Positions 8,393 through 17,292 of a stretch of DNA of 24,746 nucleotides are shown here, in pieces. The stretch spans positions 1 through 24,746 of the forward strand of contig JANBQC010000426.1 in assembly GCA_027576995.1 (NCBI GenBank), written 5' to 3'. Every line of letters starts with the position of its first letter. Position 1 is the stretch's first letter. A program made the position numbers and the translations under genes. The notes beneath the pieces are model-generated. The model saw only the letters and a list, made by a program, of their open reading frames with translations, was not told the DNA's origin and ran no database searches. The stretch comes from Dimargaris cristalligena (Eukaryota > Kickxellomycota > Dimargaritomycetes > Dimargaritales > Dimargaritaceae).

Positions 8393-11285
8393 CTAGATTT
8401 TACCAATACAGAGGGACCCGTTGGTTCCCCCGAACCCGAATGAGTTGGTTAGAGCTGCACTCACGTCGGACTTGGCCTGGGCCTCCCCAGCAACGTAATT
8501 TAAATTGAATTCCCCGGCTGGATCATCCTCAGGAGTATAGTTCAGCGTAGGGGGTAACATATTCTATATATGATCCGGTACCACGCAGTCATTATCACGA
8601 ATCAATGGGATTCAGGTAAACCCATATCAGTTAGTATATATTCAAAAGTTCATAATAAAATTTGCGAGTCATAGGCAGTTTTTAGGAGTGATCAGAAATA
8701 TGAGAGGGGGGGGGGTGGCTGAATCCGGTGGTGATCACCGGGAAAAAAACTCTATTGGTGGTGCCATACCATATAAAAGTAGTAACGATGTGGATTGAAC
8801 TTACATTGTAAACAGCGAGGATAGTGAAAATGGTCTCAACCGCCCCCGCCGCTCCTAACAGGTGCCCAATGGCCCCTTTGGTGGAGGATACCGCAAATTT
8901 AGAGCTATCGACATTGGCGAATAATTTTTTAATGGCCCGGTTTTCCGCCGCATCTCCTATTTATCGAGAGTAGGGTGAGGCCCCCAAATATAAAGGAATT
9001 GAGGCACAATGGTAGTAGTCAAATGATACATCATCGGAAATAGTTAGAAATCCAATTAACCTACACATATGTGTTAATGCGAATAAGGTGGGCCAAATAG
9101 AATACCAATGGCTGAAACAATGTAAAAAGGAGGAGGAGAGAGAAAGAGAGAGGCCTAAGCGACTCTCTCCCTTCGCATACTTACCCAAGGGTGTTGAGGT
9201 AGCATGAGCGTTAATATATTGAATATCCGAGGGCCGCAGTCCCGCTGAGCCCAATGCCCGCTCCATAGCCAATCGGGCACCCCGACCGTCTTCCGGCGGG
9301 GCTGTCATATGGTGGGCATCACCCGACAAACCATAGCCCTTAATTTCGGCATAAATCGGGGCACCCCGGCGACGCGCGTGTTCGAGTTCTTCCAATACGA
9401 CAATACCACAGCCTTCGCCAATGACAAACCCGTCGCGCTGGCGATCAAAAGGCCGAGAGGCTAGTGCGGGGCGATCGTTGAACCGCGTTGATAGGGATTT
9501 GGCCCTGTGGAAGGGGTGGTCCGATTCCGGAGGAAGTCGTAAGCAAATAATAATAATAATAATAATAATAATTAGAATGTCCACCATAGGGGTTAGGAGG
9601 GGGTGTGTGAAGGTGGGGGGAAATCGCCTTTTAGGGCGCGTGGGTGGTTACACGAATAGCCGTAGACGCTAATAGTTCTGATCAAGGGAAAGGGGCCCTT
9701 AACGTACTTTGCAAACCCCGCTAGAGTAAGGGGGTGGATACACGCCTCGGACCCACCTGCCACCATCACGTCGGCATCGCCAAACATGATAAAGCGCGAC
9801 GCATCGCCAATGGCATGGAGGCCGGTGGTGCAGGCCGTGGAAACCGCATGGTTGGGGCCCTGTAATTTTTAAAATAGCCGTAAACATCAAGACATCATAC
9901 GAATTCATTAATAGCCTAGATGATGATAACAAGGGTCGGCTTTTTTAGGCACATCGGTCCAGACAGGACATAGAAATAATTAAAAATTAAGAACGAGGCA
10001 GATGCCGGGGCGAAGCTTTCTCTGCCCCCTCGTAGCCATACCGATTGCCAAGGTACATTACCTGAAATCCGTACTTCATTGTAATATGCCCTGACGCCAT
10101 GTTGATCAGCGTCCGTGGCACGAACATGGGGCTGACTTTTCGGATTCCCTGGCCACATTGCGATATGGAGTGGACATGCAGGTATATCAAACACACTGGG
10201 AGAATCATTTAGGTTAAGGGGGCATCCGAATCGATATCTGGTATTATGAAGTGGCGATCCAAAGGATCTAGGAAATTACAGGTGGTCGGGAATATTTACC
10301 AGACTTACACTTTGTTGAAAGGCCAGTGCATTATTAACCGAATCCGCAATACTGCCAACGCCCGAGCCTACCGATACGCCCTAATGGCCCGGCACCGTGG
10401 GTTTGCCCGTTTAGTATGATAATGTAAGTTCAAGATTGGTTGGGTTTAAACTCAATATTAGACCGGGTTGAATATTGTGTTTCAAGTGTCACCCATGGTT
10501 CCGACTATCATTCTAGGCCAATACCATACGTATTAAAATGACGAAATACAATAAGTTGATTACTTACGGTGCGCAGAAGCTCGGATTCGGTTTCGGGTTT
10601 CCAGTTGGCGTCGCGCAGGGCCAATTCCGCTCCGGCCATGGCAAATTGGGTAAATTGAGCCATTTTACGCTCATCCTATAGGAAGCCATGTATAATGAAG
10701 TCAACGTGAGTCAGTCATGAGTAATTAAACCATCGCTTAATGAACTGGCAGTAGTTTTTTGGTTTCCTGATCTACCTGGAGTTTGTTTATATACGCCCCA
10801 TTCTCCCTCCATATATTCTAAGCCTAAGCAAATAATATAAGTTTGTCCTGTACTCTCCTTCACCATAACATTAACCTGTTTTGGCGAGTAGGTAAAGGCG
10901 GACCTAGGTTTACAACGAGGATATATATATATATATATATAGAAATAATCGAAGCACCTGGTAAATTACTTACCCCTCTGGCCAGCCACTCAGCGGGGTC
11001 GAATCGGTTTTCTGCCATTGGTCCGTAGGGCACCAAGCCCGCCACTGTGGACGGTAAGTCCGCGAATTGGGCTCCGTAGTCCCGAGCGGGATTGCGGAGC
11101 GGGTTAGCATCCCCTCGGGTGCCTCTGGCCGCTGGGCCAGACTCAGAGTGGGGGGCTACTAATGAGGTTAGACCACTCGAACCGGCGATGAGTTGACGCC
11201 AAACGGCGGGCCAACCGATTCCGAGGGGGGTAACGAGACCGAGGCCCGTCACGACCACCCGGCGAGAGGAAGTGGGAAAGGGCAT
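8393..11285 (-). CDS. CEM1: 3-oxoacyl-[acyl-carrier-protein] synthase (KAS II / mitochondrial Cem1 type)
   Basis: Eight exons: 11285-10974, 10675-10568, 10380-10309, 10148-10062, 9859-9708, 9504-9185, 8956-8805 and 8563-8393. They give 457 residues and TAG, with all phases matching. The enzyme condenses acyl-ACP with malonyl-ACP in type II (organellar) fatty acid synthesis, which supplies octanoate for lipoate. Landmarks are [15 protein letters not shown] (8-22), [17 protein letters not shown], the nucleophile in STACTTG (Cys203), [30 protein letters not shown], the first His in [15 protein letters not shown] (His344), Lys377 and His382 in [18 protein letters not shown], and [11 protein letters not shown] near the end. 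Donors are GTAAGT except GTAATG and GTACGT. No cleavable mitochondrial presequence is visible before the first strand. The family is certain; the compartment is inferred. Confidence 0.95.
9545..9573. repeat. (AAT)n microsatellite in ketoacyl synthase intron 5
   Basis: About nine AAT units in the intron between exons 5 and 6 of the ketoacyl synthase gene. On the minus strand they lie about 40 bases upstream of the exon 6 acceptor. Confidence 0.9.
10921..10941. repeat. (AT)n microsatellite in ketoacyl synthase intron 1
   Basis: Ten and a half AT units, about 30 bases into intron 1 of the ketoacyl synthase gene, counting from the donor. Confidence 0.9.
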
Positions 11286-12314
11286 GGTTATTGAGAAGTT
11301 AAGGAGATAGTTGTTTTTTTAACTAATAATAATAATAAATAACGTAGGTATTAGCCAGTACGCCTGTAAAAGCTTTGAAGTGTCTCATTTGGGCATGGTA
11401 GGTATGGAGTATGTTGGATATACATAGGCCGCGTGTAGGGGAGCCCCATTGTCTTAGTGTGTGGGGCCTACAGCTCCAGTCTCCACTATAACCTTTTATC
11501 AGCACCACCAGTCAAAATGGCAGCGGGCAACGTATATATCAAAGTCAGCTGACTGGAAGTGTGGTATGGTGGTATGTGGGGGGGGGGACCTGCGGATTTT
11601 TTGGTGGCGCGCTATCAGTTCCTAAATAGGAAAGTGTGGCACTGGAGTGTGAACAGGTATGAGTATTCTGAGCATGGGTATTTTTCCCATGCATCCATCG
11701 GTCGGTCTAGCGGTGATTTAAATATGATAGGGCCTGGAATCTACACCGGTAGTAAGTTTAGTTTCAAGAGTATATACATAGGCCGTATATAGTAACGAGT
11801 ACATCGGTAGTACAGCCGCAAGAGTAAAATGCGTGGTTTGTATTTAGTTGGGTCTGCTAATTCGCCACTGCACTATTCTACCAAGTTATATTTTAAAGGG
11901 ATGGTGAAGGGACTCGTTTAATTATCAGGGTTAGGGGAGGGGAGCACAAGGCATACATTATTTACCATCGGAATGACGAAGCAACAGTCACACTAATAGT
12001 CTAGAAATGAAAAATAACTAAAACACCCACTATTCATAGTCTGGGGCTCCCAAAAGAGATATATAGATATATATATATATATATTCGGTAAAAGACAGAA
12101 AACATAGGTGAATGAGGAAAACTTCGATTAACTTCTGCGGTCCGCCAATTTATTGTCTAAACCTATGAATCTGAAATAAAACACCGTAGGAGTGGAGTAC
12201 GAATTGATGATGCGCTCCGAGATGACGCCCCTTCCCCTCTCCAACCACCCCAACGGGAAGGGGAGGGGAGATGCCGAAGTATCCATCGTTCATTAATAGC
12301 GGTCGGCCGTATGG
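11286..12314. other. Spacer upstream of the ketoacyl synthase gene, no gene seen
   Basis: Contains an (AAT)n-like run just upstream of the synthase start (11322-11342), a G10 run (11578-11587) and an (AT)n run (about 12056-12085). Short open frames on both strands show no family resemblance. It should hold the synthase promoter and the 3' end of the secreted-protein gene at 12315. Confidence 0.4.
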
Positions 12315-12860
12315 CTAAGTGAGGTGGGGAAGCGGACCCAGCTGTATTTTCGGCGACTGCGTGTTTTTCTGGACAATATATTGGTTCACGCATTGAAGAC
12401 CCACTGCGGTATTATGTCTGCTCACGGCCCATTCATTTGTAGGCGGTTGCCCGTTCTTAACCAGGGCTAAATCCTCCGAGAACTTGCGGATGAATTCCTG
12501 CTGCCCGACTTTGAACTCATGGGTTAGTTTGCTATAGAGTTTGAGCCCGAGGACCAGTGTACACTCCCGTAGAGAAAGGTCATGTGGGCCAGTGTCCTCG
12601 CGGTAATTTCTCCTAGCGGCGTGGGTCGTGGTATCAGTGGAGGCGGGGCCCATGTATAAGCTGGGCATTATCTTCGGGTTTAGACCCGAATTATAGGGGG
12701 TGTCATAGGGGCCGGCGGAATACGGCCTAGTTTGTTGGCTGGAGGGATTGTAATTTGGGCGGGATATGTAGCCTGACCAGGATAGAGCATCGGAAGGTCC
12801 AGTGGCACAGACGTACGAGGCGGCCAAAGAAAGACCCGAAATTAAGAAGGTATATCTCAT
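12315..12860 (-). CDS. Small secreted protein, member A of a three-copy local family (intact)
   Basis: Single exon of 181 residues ending in TAG. The ATG at 12860 is directly followed by a signal peptide (MRYTFLISGLSLAASYVCAT), so I prefer it to the upstream TTG. A Tyr/Pro/Ser/Asn-rich linker (about 25-70) precedes a helical-looking domain (about 90-170). The domain begins LSLRECTLVLGLKLYSKL and ends GLQCVNQYIVQKN. Cys100 and Cys157 are separated by 56 residues, and both are kept in the two degenerate copies at 14131-14598 and about 16932-17292, which shows that this is a real family. I recognise no known domain. Secretion is well supported. A role as an effector or surface factor is only a hypothesis from the signal peptide, the local duplication and the fast divergence. 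Confidence 0.8.
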   Translation of the reverse strand: MRYTFLISGLSLAASYVCATGPSDALSWSGYISRPNYNPSSQQTRPYSAGPYDTPYNSGLNPKIMPSLYMGPASTDTTTHAARRNYREDTGPHDLSLRECTLVLGLKLYSKLTHEFKVGQQEFIRKFSEDLALVKNGQPPTNEWAVSRHNTAVGLQCVNQYIVQKNTQSPKIQLGPLPHLT

Positions 12861-13557
12861 TTTGTTGGTTGACAGCAATAATGGTCAAATGGGGGTATAC
12901 AAAAAACAGAAACCGGCGTGCTGATAACAATAATAATAATGTCCGCGTAGTTCAATATGTCCAACGTGAAGCCAATGGATGTTGGGGGCTTGGAACAGGG
13001 AGGGGCTGTCGTGTCCAAAGAAATGCGGTTGGCAATTAGGATTTAAATATCTAAGCTCCTGGCTAATTTAAATAAACAGGGCGAAGACTCATAAAAAAAT
13101 GAGAGTGTGAAACTAGTTAAAAGTACTAGTCGAAAGAGAGAGAGAGAGAAGATACTAGCCAACGGGGCGCATCCCTGTGTTTATATATATATATATATAA
13201 CCAAGGCAGTCCCCAAATCCCTGCTTTTGGAAACGCCTTCCCGCTTTCTTCTAGGATGTTTCCCCCTTCGGCAGAGCTGCTAGGCGGGTGGGTATGTCGT
13301 TTATAAAATGCACCTACCGACCCATTGCTGCGGTGGGGACAAGGTGAACAAGGGTAAAACGAATGTTCTGGGATGGTTTGGTCGAGCTATTTTTATACTC
13401 GGCTTAGGTTCCACATTATAAGCCACTAGGGTATCATCTCTGGCCCTAGCCATGACGTCGGCCTACCCATCAGTCAATTCTATAGCCATTTTTAATTTTT
13501 TTTAAAGGGGTAAGGATGGATAAATTAGTCCCAATTTAAAGTATGCCTTTGTTGCAG

Positions 13558-13759
13558 CGATATTCGGGGGGCAAACGCAGTGCATTATTCCATAATGGTA
13601 TCAGGCCCAGTGTATACCATTAAAATTGGTGGGAAGGACGCCAATGTATCCACGGCCAGCTGGCAGTACCCTAAAAAAACCGTAATTATTCAAATAGCCG
13701 CTGGCAAACACCATTTATTGACAGTTATGCCAATACTAATTTACGCTTCGTACGAATAG
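13558..13759 (+). CDS. Possible orphan exon, unknown product
   Basis: A good acceptor (TTTGTTGCAG, ending 13557) opens a 66-codon frame to TAG. An internal ATG at 13595 begins MVSGPVYTIKIGGK. Alternating hydrophobic residues, an NVST glycosylation sequon and the VIIQIAAGKHHLLTV segment suggest beta strands of an extracellular domain. A potential GTAATT donor lies inside. A micro-exon with a good acceptor and GTATGT donor at 13255-13290 does not fit its phase. I recognise no family; this may be a relic. Confidence 0.2.
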
Positions 13760-13798
13760 TAGAGTGAACCACCTTCCTTTTTTTGAATCGGGGCATAC

Positions 13799-13921
13799 AT
13801 GGCCATTATTTTTCACCCGACTTTTGTTCAATTGGAGAACCATCTTAGGCCTAAATGCCGTCGGTACATGCTCCAAGAAGGGCGGTTTATAAATGGATGG
13901 ATAAAAAAAACAAGGCTCTAA
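13799..13921 (+). CDS. Small hypothetical ORF (40 codons)
   Basis: An ATG-led frame reading MAIIFHPTFVQLENHL, then a basic stretch, to TAA. Its composition looks protein-like and it follows the candidate exon at 13558 by 40 bases in another frame. No family, signal peptide or splice link could be supported. Confidence 0.12.
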   Translation: MAIIFHPTFVQLENHLRPKCRRYMLQEGRFINGWIKKTRL

Positions 13922-14130
13922 TAATATAAATAGCCCCCCAAAATATATTTGAATAGATAGAGAGTATCGGAATACACGGTGGAATTGCTCGACCATAATG
14001 GTCTAACCATATACTCTAGGAGCAGCCGCCGAGCAAGGGATTTATTTAGTGGGGTTAGCTCATGGAAGAAAATTTATAAATAGGCTGTTCAATGCAACTG
14101 AAAATTAACCAGCGGAATGTCATATATACT

Positions 14131-14598
14131 CTACATCAAATGGAGGGCTCCGTAGGAAAAGTGTTCTGCTAATTTATCGAAATAGCTAGTCACAGAGGTC
14201 CGTTTGGCAGGCAGGTTTCGTAGTTTGCAAGCATCTTCCTTGGTCATAAAAAATTGGAGAACACATTCAAATCCTTCATTACCCGCTAAGTGCTGAGATA
14301 TAACTTTGGACTAACCGTAGAGGGCCAGTTGGCCATTCCTGATGCAGTCAGCATCTATGGCGATTTTTTAGGCGAGTTTGCTGGGGTTCACTTTGTTTTC
14401 TGCAGTCAGGTCACTGTAGCGAGACTTGCCAATGATTTGTTTACACTTCTCAAAGGTTAGGCCTCTTTGGGCTTCACTGTCAGTAGGTTTTTCACTGAGA
14501 GAGAAGGGGGGAGTAGCGGACAGTTGGTCATGGGGTATAGAAGCTGCCGCCTGGGTACAGGTAGCTGCTAATCCAGTCAAAAGAAGGCTGGGTTTCAT
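14131..14598 (-). pseudogene. Secreted-protein family member B, interrupted by two stops
   Basis: A single frame of 156 codons from ATG 14598 to TAG (14133-14131), broken by TAA at 14370-14368 and TAG at 14313-14311. Before the first stop it shows a signal peptide (MKPSLLLTGLAATCTQAAAS), a linker and LTFEKCKQIIGKSRYSDL. Beyond the stops the same frame continues with GFECVLQFFMTKEDACKL. It aligns with copy A throughout: EKC with REC, RYSDLTAENKV with LYSKLTHEFKV, IRNGQ with VKNGQ, and FEC with LQC at nearly the same spacing (59 against 56 residues). TAA and TAG both end intact genes in this window, so reassigned stops are unlikely. A truncated 76-residue secreted product is still possible. An inverted-repeat element begins about 100 bases upstream of its start codon. 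Confidence 0.75.
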
Positions 14599-14703
14599 TG
14601 TAGAGCCAAATGGACAAGTGCATCAGGATATGAAATTGTATGGGAAATAGCTCCAGAATTGAACCTAAGTCCATTTAAAAATACTGCAGTGAGGTGTCAG
14701 CTC

Positions 14704-15233
14704 TCCTAATCCAACTTAATCCAGACTTAATAATCATCTGCCCTTATTAGGCCCTATAGTGCCATATTAACCCTCCCATAGTCACCCCCAGTACTCTGGG
14801 ATCATCATTCAGTATATAACCCTTTTCCTTCTGGCCCCAATGCTTTGCACAAAACTCTCAACCAGCTAATCCAAAAGACACTTCTGGTTCCCATGAGAGT
14901 CTTCCTGATATGAAGCTGTCTAGTTGGACTATTGATCTACCTATACCTTAGTTTTAGTAGTATTTCCCTTGGGACCTCCCTCTGCAGCTGTCCCTGTGTA
15001 TATATAACTGGGCCCCATTGGGACTAGTTCAATTCCTTAGCTTATTCATACCCCTATTTACCTCAATAAACTATATATGCTCACCCCCTCATACTAACTA
15101 GTAAGTGTGCCCACTGCATATCCCTTGCATTTCCCCACACTTATCCTTTATTAGTTAGTACCATGCCTCATCCTAATATTAGTAGCCCACTTGGCTAAGT
15201 CTAAGCCCCACCTACCATTAGAAGCCTATCCTT
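14704..15233. repeat. Left arm of a 1.1 kb foldback inverted repeat
   Basis: The reverse complement of 15277-15806, with very few length differences: both ends give the same coordinate sum of 30510. I estimate about 80-90% identity by eye. Good stretches are 14752-14795 against 15715-15758 and 15171-15233 against 15277-15339. It lacks the 35-base terminal repeat carried by the right element, apart from a possible remnant TGTCA at about 14694-14698. Confidence 0.85.
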
Positions 15234-15235
15234 GG

Positions 15236-15858
15236 TGTCACCTGAGTTAACCACTCTTAGTCTGTGAAGAATCTTGGGGATAGGCTTCTAACAGTAGGTG
15301 GGGCTTAGACTCAGCCAAGTGGGCTACTAGCATTAGGATAGGGGTGTAGTACTAACTAATAAAGGACAGATATAGGTGAATGTGAGGGATGTGTGGTAGG
15401 TACACTTACTAGTTAGTATGAGGGGGTGATCATATATAGAGTTTATTGAGGTAAACTAAGGGGTAGGAATAAGCTAAGGAATTGAACTAGTCTAGTAGGG
15501 CCTAGTTATATATATGGGGATGGCTCCAGAGGGAGGTCCCAAGGGGAATACAACTAAGGCTAAGGTGCTGATAGGTAAAGGGCCCAGCCAGACAGCTTCA
15601 CATTGGGAAGACTCTTTTGAGAACTGGAAGAGTCTTGGATCAGCAAGTGGAGTGTTTGGGGTGCAAAGCATTGGGGTCACAATGGGCAGGGTTATATAAT
15701 AAAGGATGACCCATAGTACCAGGGGTGACTATGGGAGGGTTAATATAGTGCTATAAGGCCTAATAAGGATGGGTGGTTATTAGGACTGGATTAAGTCAGA
15801 TTAGGAAGGCCAACACTCAGGACTCTTGACAGACTAAGAATAGTTAACCTGGGTGACA
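15236..15858. mobile_element. Candidate 623-base non-autonomous element with 35-base terminal inverted repeats
   Basis: Left terminus 15236-15270 (TGTCACCTGAGTTAACCACT onward) and right terminus 15824-15858 are reverse complements with only about six mismatches over 35 bases. The interior (15277-15806) is the right arm of the foldback. No transposase is encoded; the 61-codon frame inside has no family resemblance. I see no clear target-site duplication. It resembles a MITE or foldback element of unassigned superfamily. A local inverted duplication is the alternative. Confidence 0.6.
15277..15806. repeat. Right arm of the foldback inverted repeat
   Basis: The mirror of 14704-15233 around a 43-base loop (15234-15276). 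The divergence between arms suggests an old structure, or two copies of a family inserted in opposite directions. A fully paired transcript would give a hairpin with a stem of about 530 base pairs, which could feed a small-RNA pathway if expressed. Confidence 0.85.
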
Positions 15859-16719
15859 TGAGGTTAAAGTGATGGTATGGGGAGTAATATCAAACACAGT
15901 TTAATATAGTCTGCCCTAAATTACAAATCAGTGTATTGCTTAGCTAGCCATATCACCTACCACAAAGGTAGGAGGAAATGAGAATAACTACTGTACCTTT
16001 AGTCAAATTGTGCAAAGAAAAGTTAAACTATACTACGACCATTCCTGCTAATATAAGGTCAAAATATTTAGTTAAAATGATGGAGTAGGTGGGGATAAAA
16101 AAATCTATACTGATGCAAGGAGGTGATGTCCTTGCAGCTGGCCTTTAAATTGATATATACATCCATATTTTAACCAGTCCCAAACCCACTGCCATACAGT
16201 GTTTCTTTTTTCATGTATGGGGCCAGGGCAAAGGGTTTATCAACCAGACCAAGTGTACCTCATTCCATCAATTTTCTATTGGTGATAAGTGTAAAGGGAT
16301 TCATGGAAGGATGGCCAGAGTGAATGGAGATGCCAATGGACATTTAGGAGCAAACTCTTCATAGTGTGCCAACATGGTCATATTTTAGCTGTGGGTCTGG
16401 CACCACCTGCCTAATTTACCATACTGGTTGACTGGGTTACTCATCTACTCATATTCCTAGGCCTTTGGTGGCCACCATATGTTCATTGGAGTAATGCGTG
16501 CATTGGATGTTTCCACTTTTGTATCTGTTAAAGCAGTCTTACCGGAAATATGGCTAAACAACCCACCTTCCATAGCACCCACATTGCCCCCAAATTTTAC
16601 TCTGATTTATATTCACTGGCATTGGTAGTTTAATTTTAACATATTTATTAGAAAATAACTGTTACTATGACTAAATATAATAAATCGTACGTGGAGGGAC
16701 TAGCCCTACAGGGATAGAA
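15859..16719. other. AT-rich spacer, possibly relic transposon DNA
   Basis: No gene is recognised. A short perfect hairpin CCTACC-acaaa-GGTAGG lies at 15956-15972. A plus-strand frame near 16195-16365 stays open for about 50 codons and then meets several stops. The texture is like the adjoining element, but no transposase motif is clear. Confidence 0.35.
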
Positions 16720-16968
16720 ATGTGGAATCTTGTACAAGAGACTCTGAGGGGGACGCTTAATAGACCAGTTCGTAGAAGTGAACGGGACGCCTGTGTCTAC
16801 CAAATATACAATTGGTTCAACCAAGGGCGCATAGTGCGATTTTTTCCTACTTCGACAGGTTCGACCCAAGGAGAAGAAGTTCCCTACTCTGTCGAACATT
16901 CAGCCCATAAAGCCTTATTGGGGGGGGGGGTGCACTCAGGATTTTACGAGCTTCATCTACTGGCATGA
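16720..16968 (+). CDS. Hypothetical 82-residue ORF
   Basis: An ATG-led frame beginning MWNLVQETLRGTLNRPVRRS and ending in TGA. It has moderately protein-like composition and no recognised domain. It runs antisense to the 3' end of secreted-protein copy C and through an 11-base G run that would make it unstable. A minus-strand frame (16899-16648) over the same DNA looks equally plausible, so neither is secure. Confidence 0.15.
   Translation: MWNLVQETLRGTLNRPVRRSERDACVYQIYNWFNQGRIVRFFPTSTGSTQGEEVPYSVEHSAHKALLGGGVHSGFYELHLLA
16920..16930. repeat. G11 homopolymer
   Basis: An eleven-base G run at the 3' end of secreted-protein copy C (C11 on the coding strand). Similar runs of 10-11 G lie at 3554-3564, 8706-8715 and 11578-11587. 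Confidence 0.9.
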
Positions 16969-17292
16969 ATTCTTGTAGAATGCATGCAAAGCCCTTTTAT
17001 TTTCTTTGGGTCTCTCCAAGTATTTGGACCAGGAGTTAAGCGGCACTTCGTCTTTCTTGAGTCAGTCAAAGTCGTCGGCAATCCTTTGGGCAACTTGGGT
17101 GGGGGATGCCTCACGTTCTTTAGATAGGGCGAAGAGTTTGTCCAAGCCAACGATGTGTGGGCACATGGTAAGAGTCCTATCCTTGGGTGCTTCCCCTTTG
17201 CTGCTTGGCAGTTCATCACCGTAAGGGCTGGCAAACGGAACAGTAGAGGCATTTTCTTGATTGGGAGTAGCATATGGGAGAAGTTCATCCAA
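16932..17292 (-). pseudogene. Secreted-protein family member C, degenerate
   Basis: A frame from 17292 reads through RTLTMCPHIVGLDKLFALSK and VAQRIADDFD to TGA (17064-17062). It matches the core of copy A (LRECTLVLGLKLYSKL, then FIRKFSEDL). Beyond the stop the same frame goes on to a T4 run at 16995-16998 (AAAA on the coding strand). There the frame must shift by one base to continue as GFACILQEFMPVDEARKIL, which aligns with GFECVLQFFMTKEDACKL of copy B. No ATG or signal peptide precedes the frame, although an AG at about 17294 could be an acceptor for a lost 5' exon. The 3' end runs into an 11-base G/C tract and its true stop is unclear. Missing start, stop and frameshift together make this a pseudogene. 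Confidence 0.65.

Larger units (their letters stand above)
12861..14130. other. Spacer between secreted-protein copies A and B
   Basis: Holds a GA run (13134-13149), a TA run (13181-13200) and two coding-like plus-strand fragments described separately (13558-13759 and 13799-13921). It should contain the promoter of copy A. A TTTAAATA element near 13043 lies about 180 bases upstream of that start codon. Confidence 0.4.

Noticed and set aside
11559..11792. 77-codon plus-strand frame rich in Gly, Tyr and Trp
   Set aside because: It starts at GTG, runs through a G10 tract and shows no conserved pattern.
14300..14313. Tiny intron removing the second stop of copy B (GTTAGT...CTCAG)
   Set aside because: It would be about 23 bases, far below any workable intron length, and would leave the first stop.
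14131..14598. Stop-codon reassignment to rescue secreted-protein copy B
   Set aside because: TAA and TAG end the intact genes in this window, so both act as stops. Two independent stops fit a pseudogene better.
16850..16875. GGTTCGACCC resembling a tRNA B box
   Set aside because: No T-stem pairing, no A box at the right distance and no acceptor stem could be formed.
16648..16899. Minus-strand frame with a VDTG motif suggesting an aspartic protease
   Set aside because: A three-residue motif alone is not evidence. There is no second protease motif, and the opposite strand is equally open.
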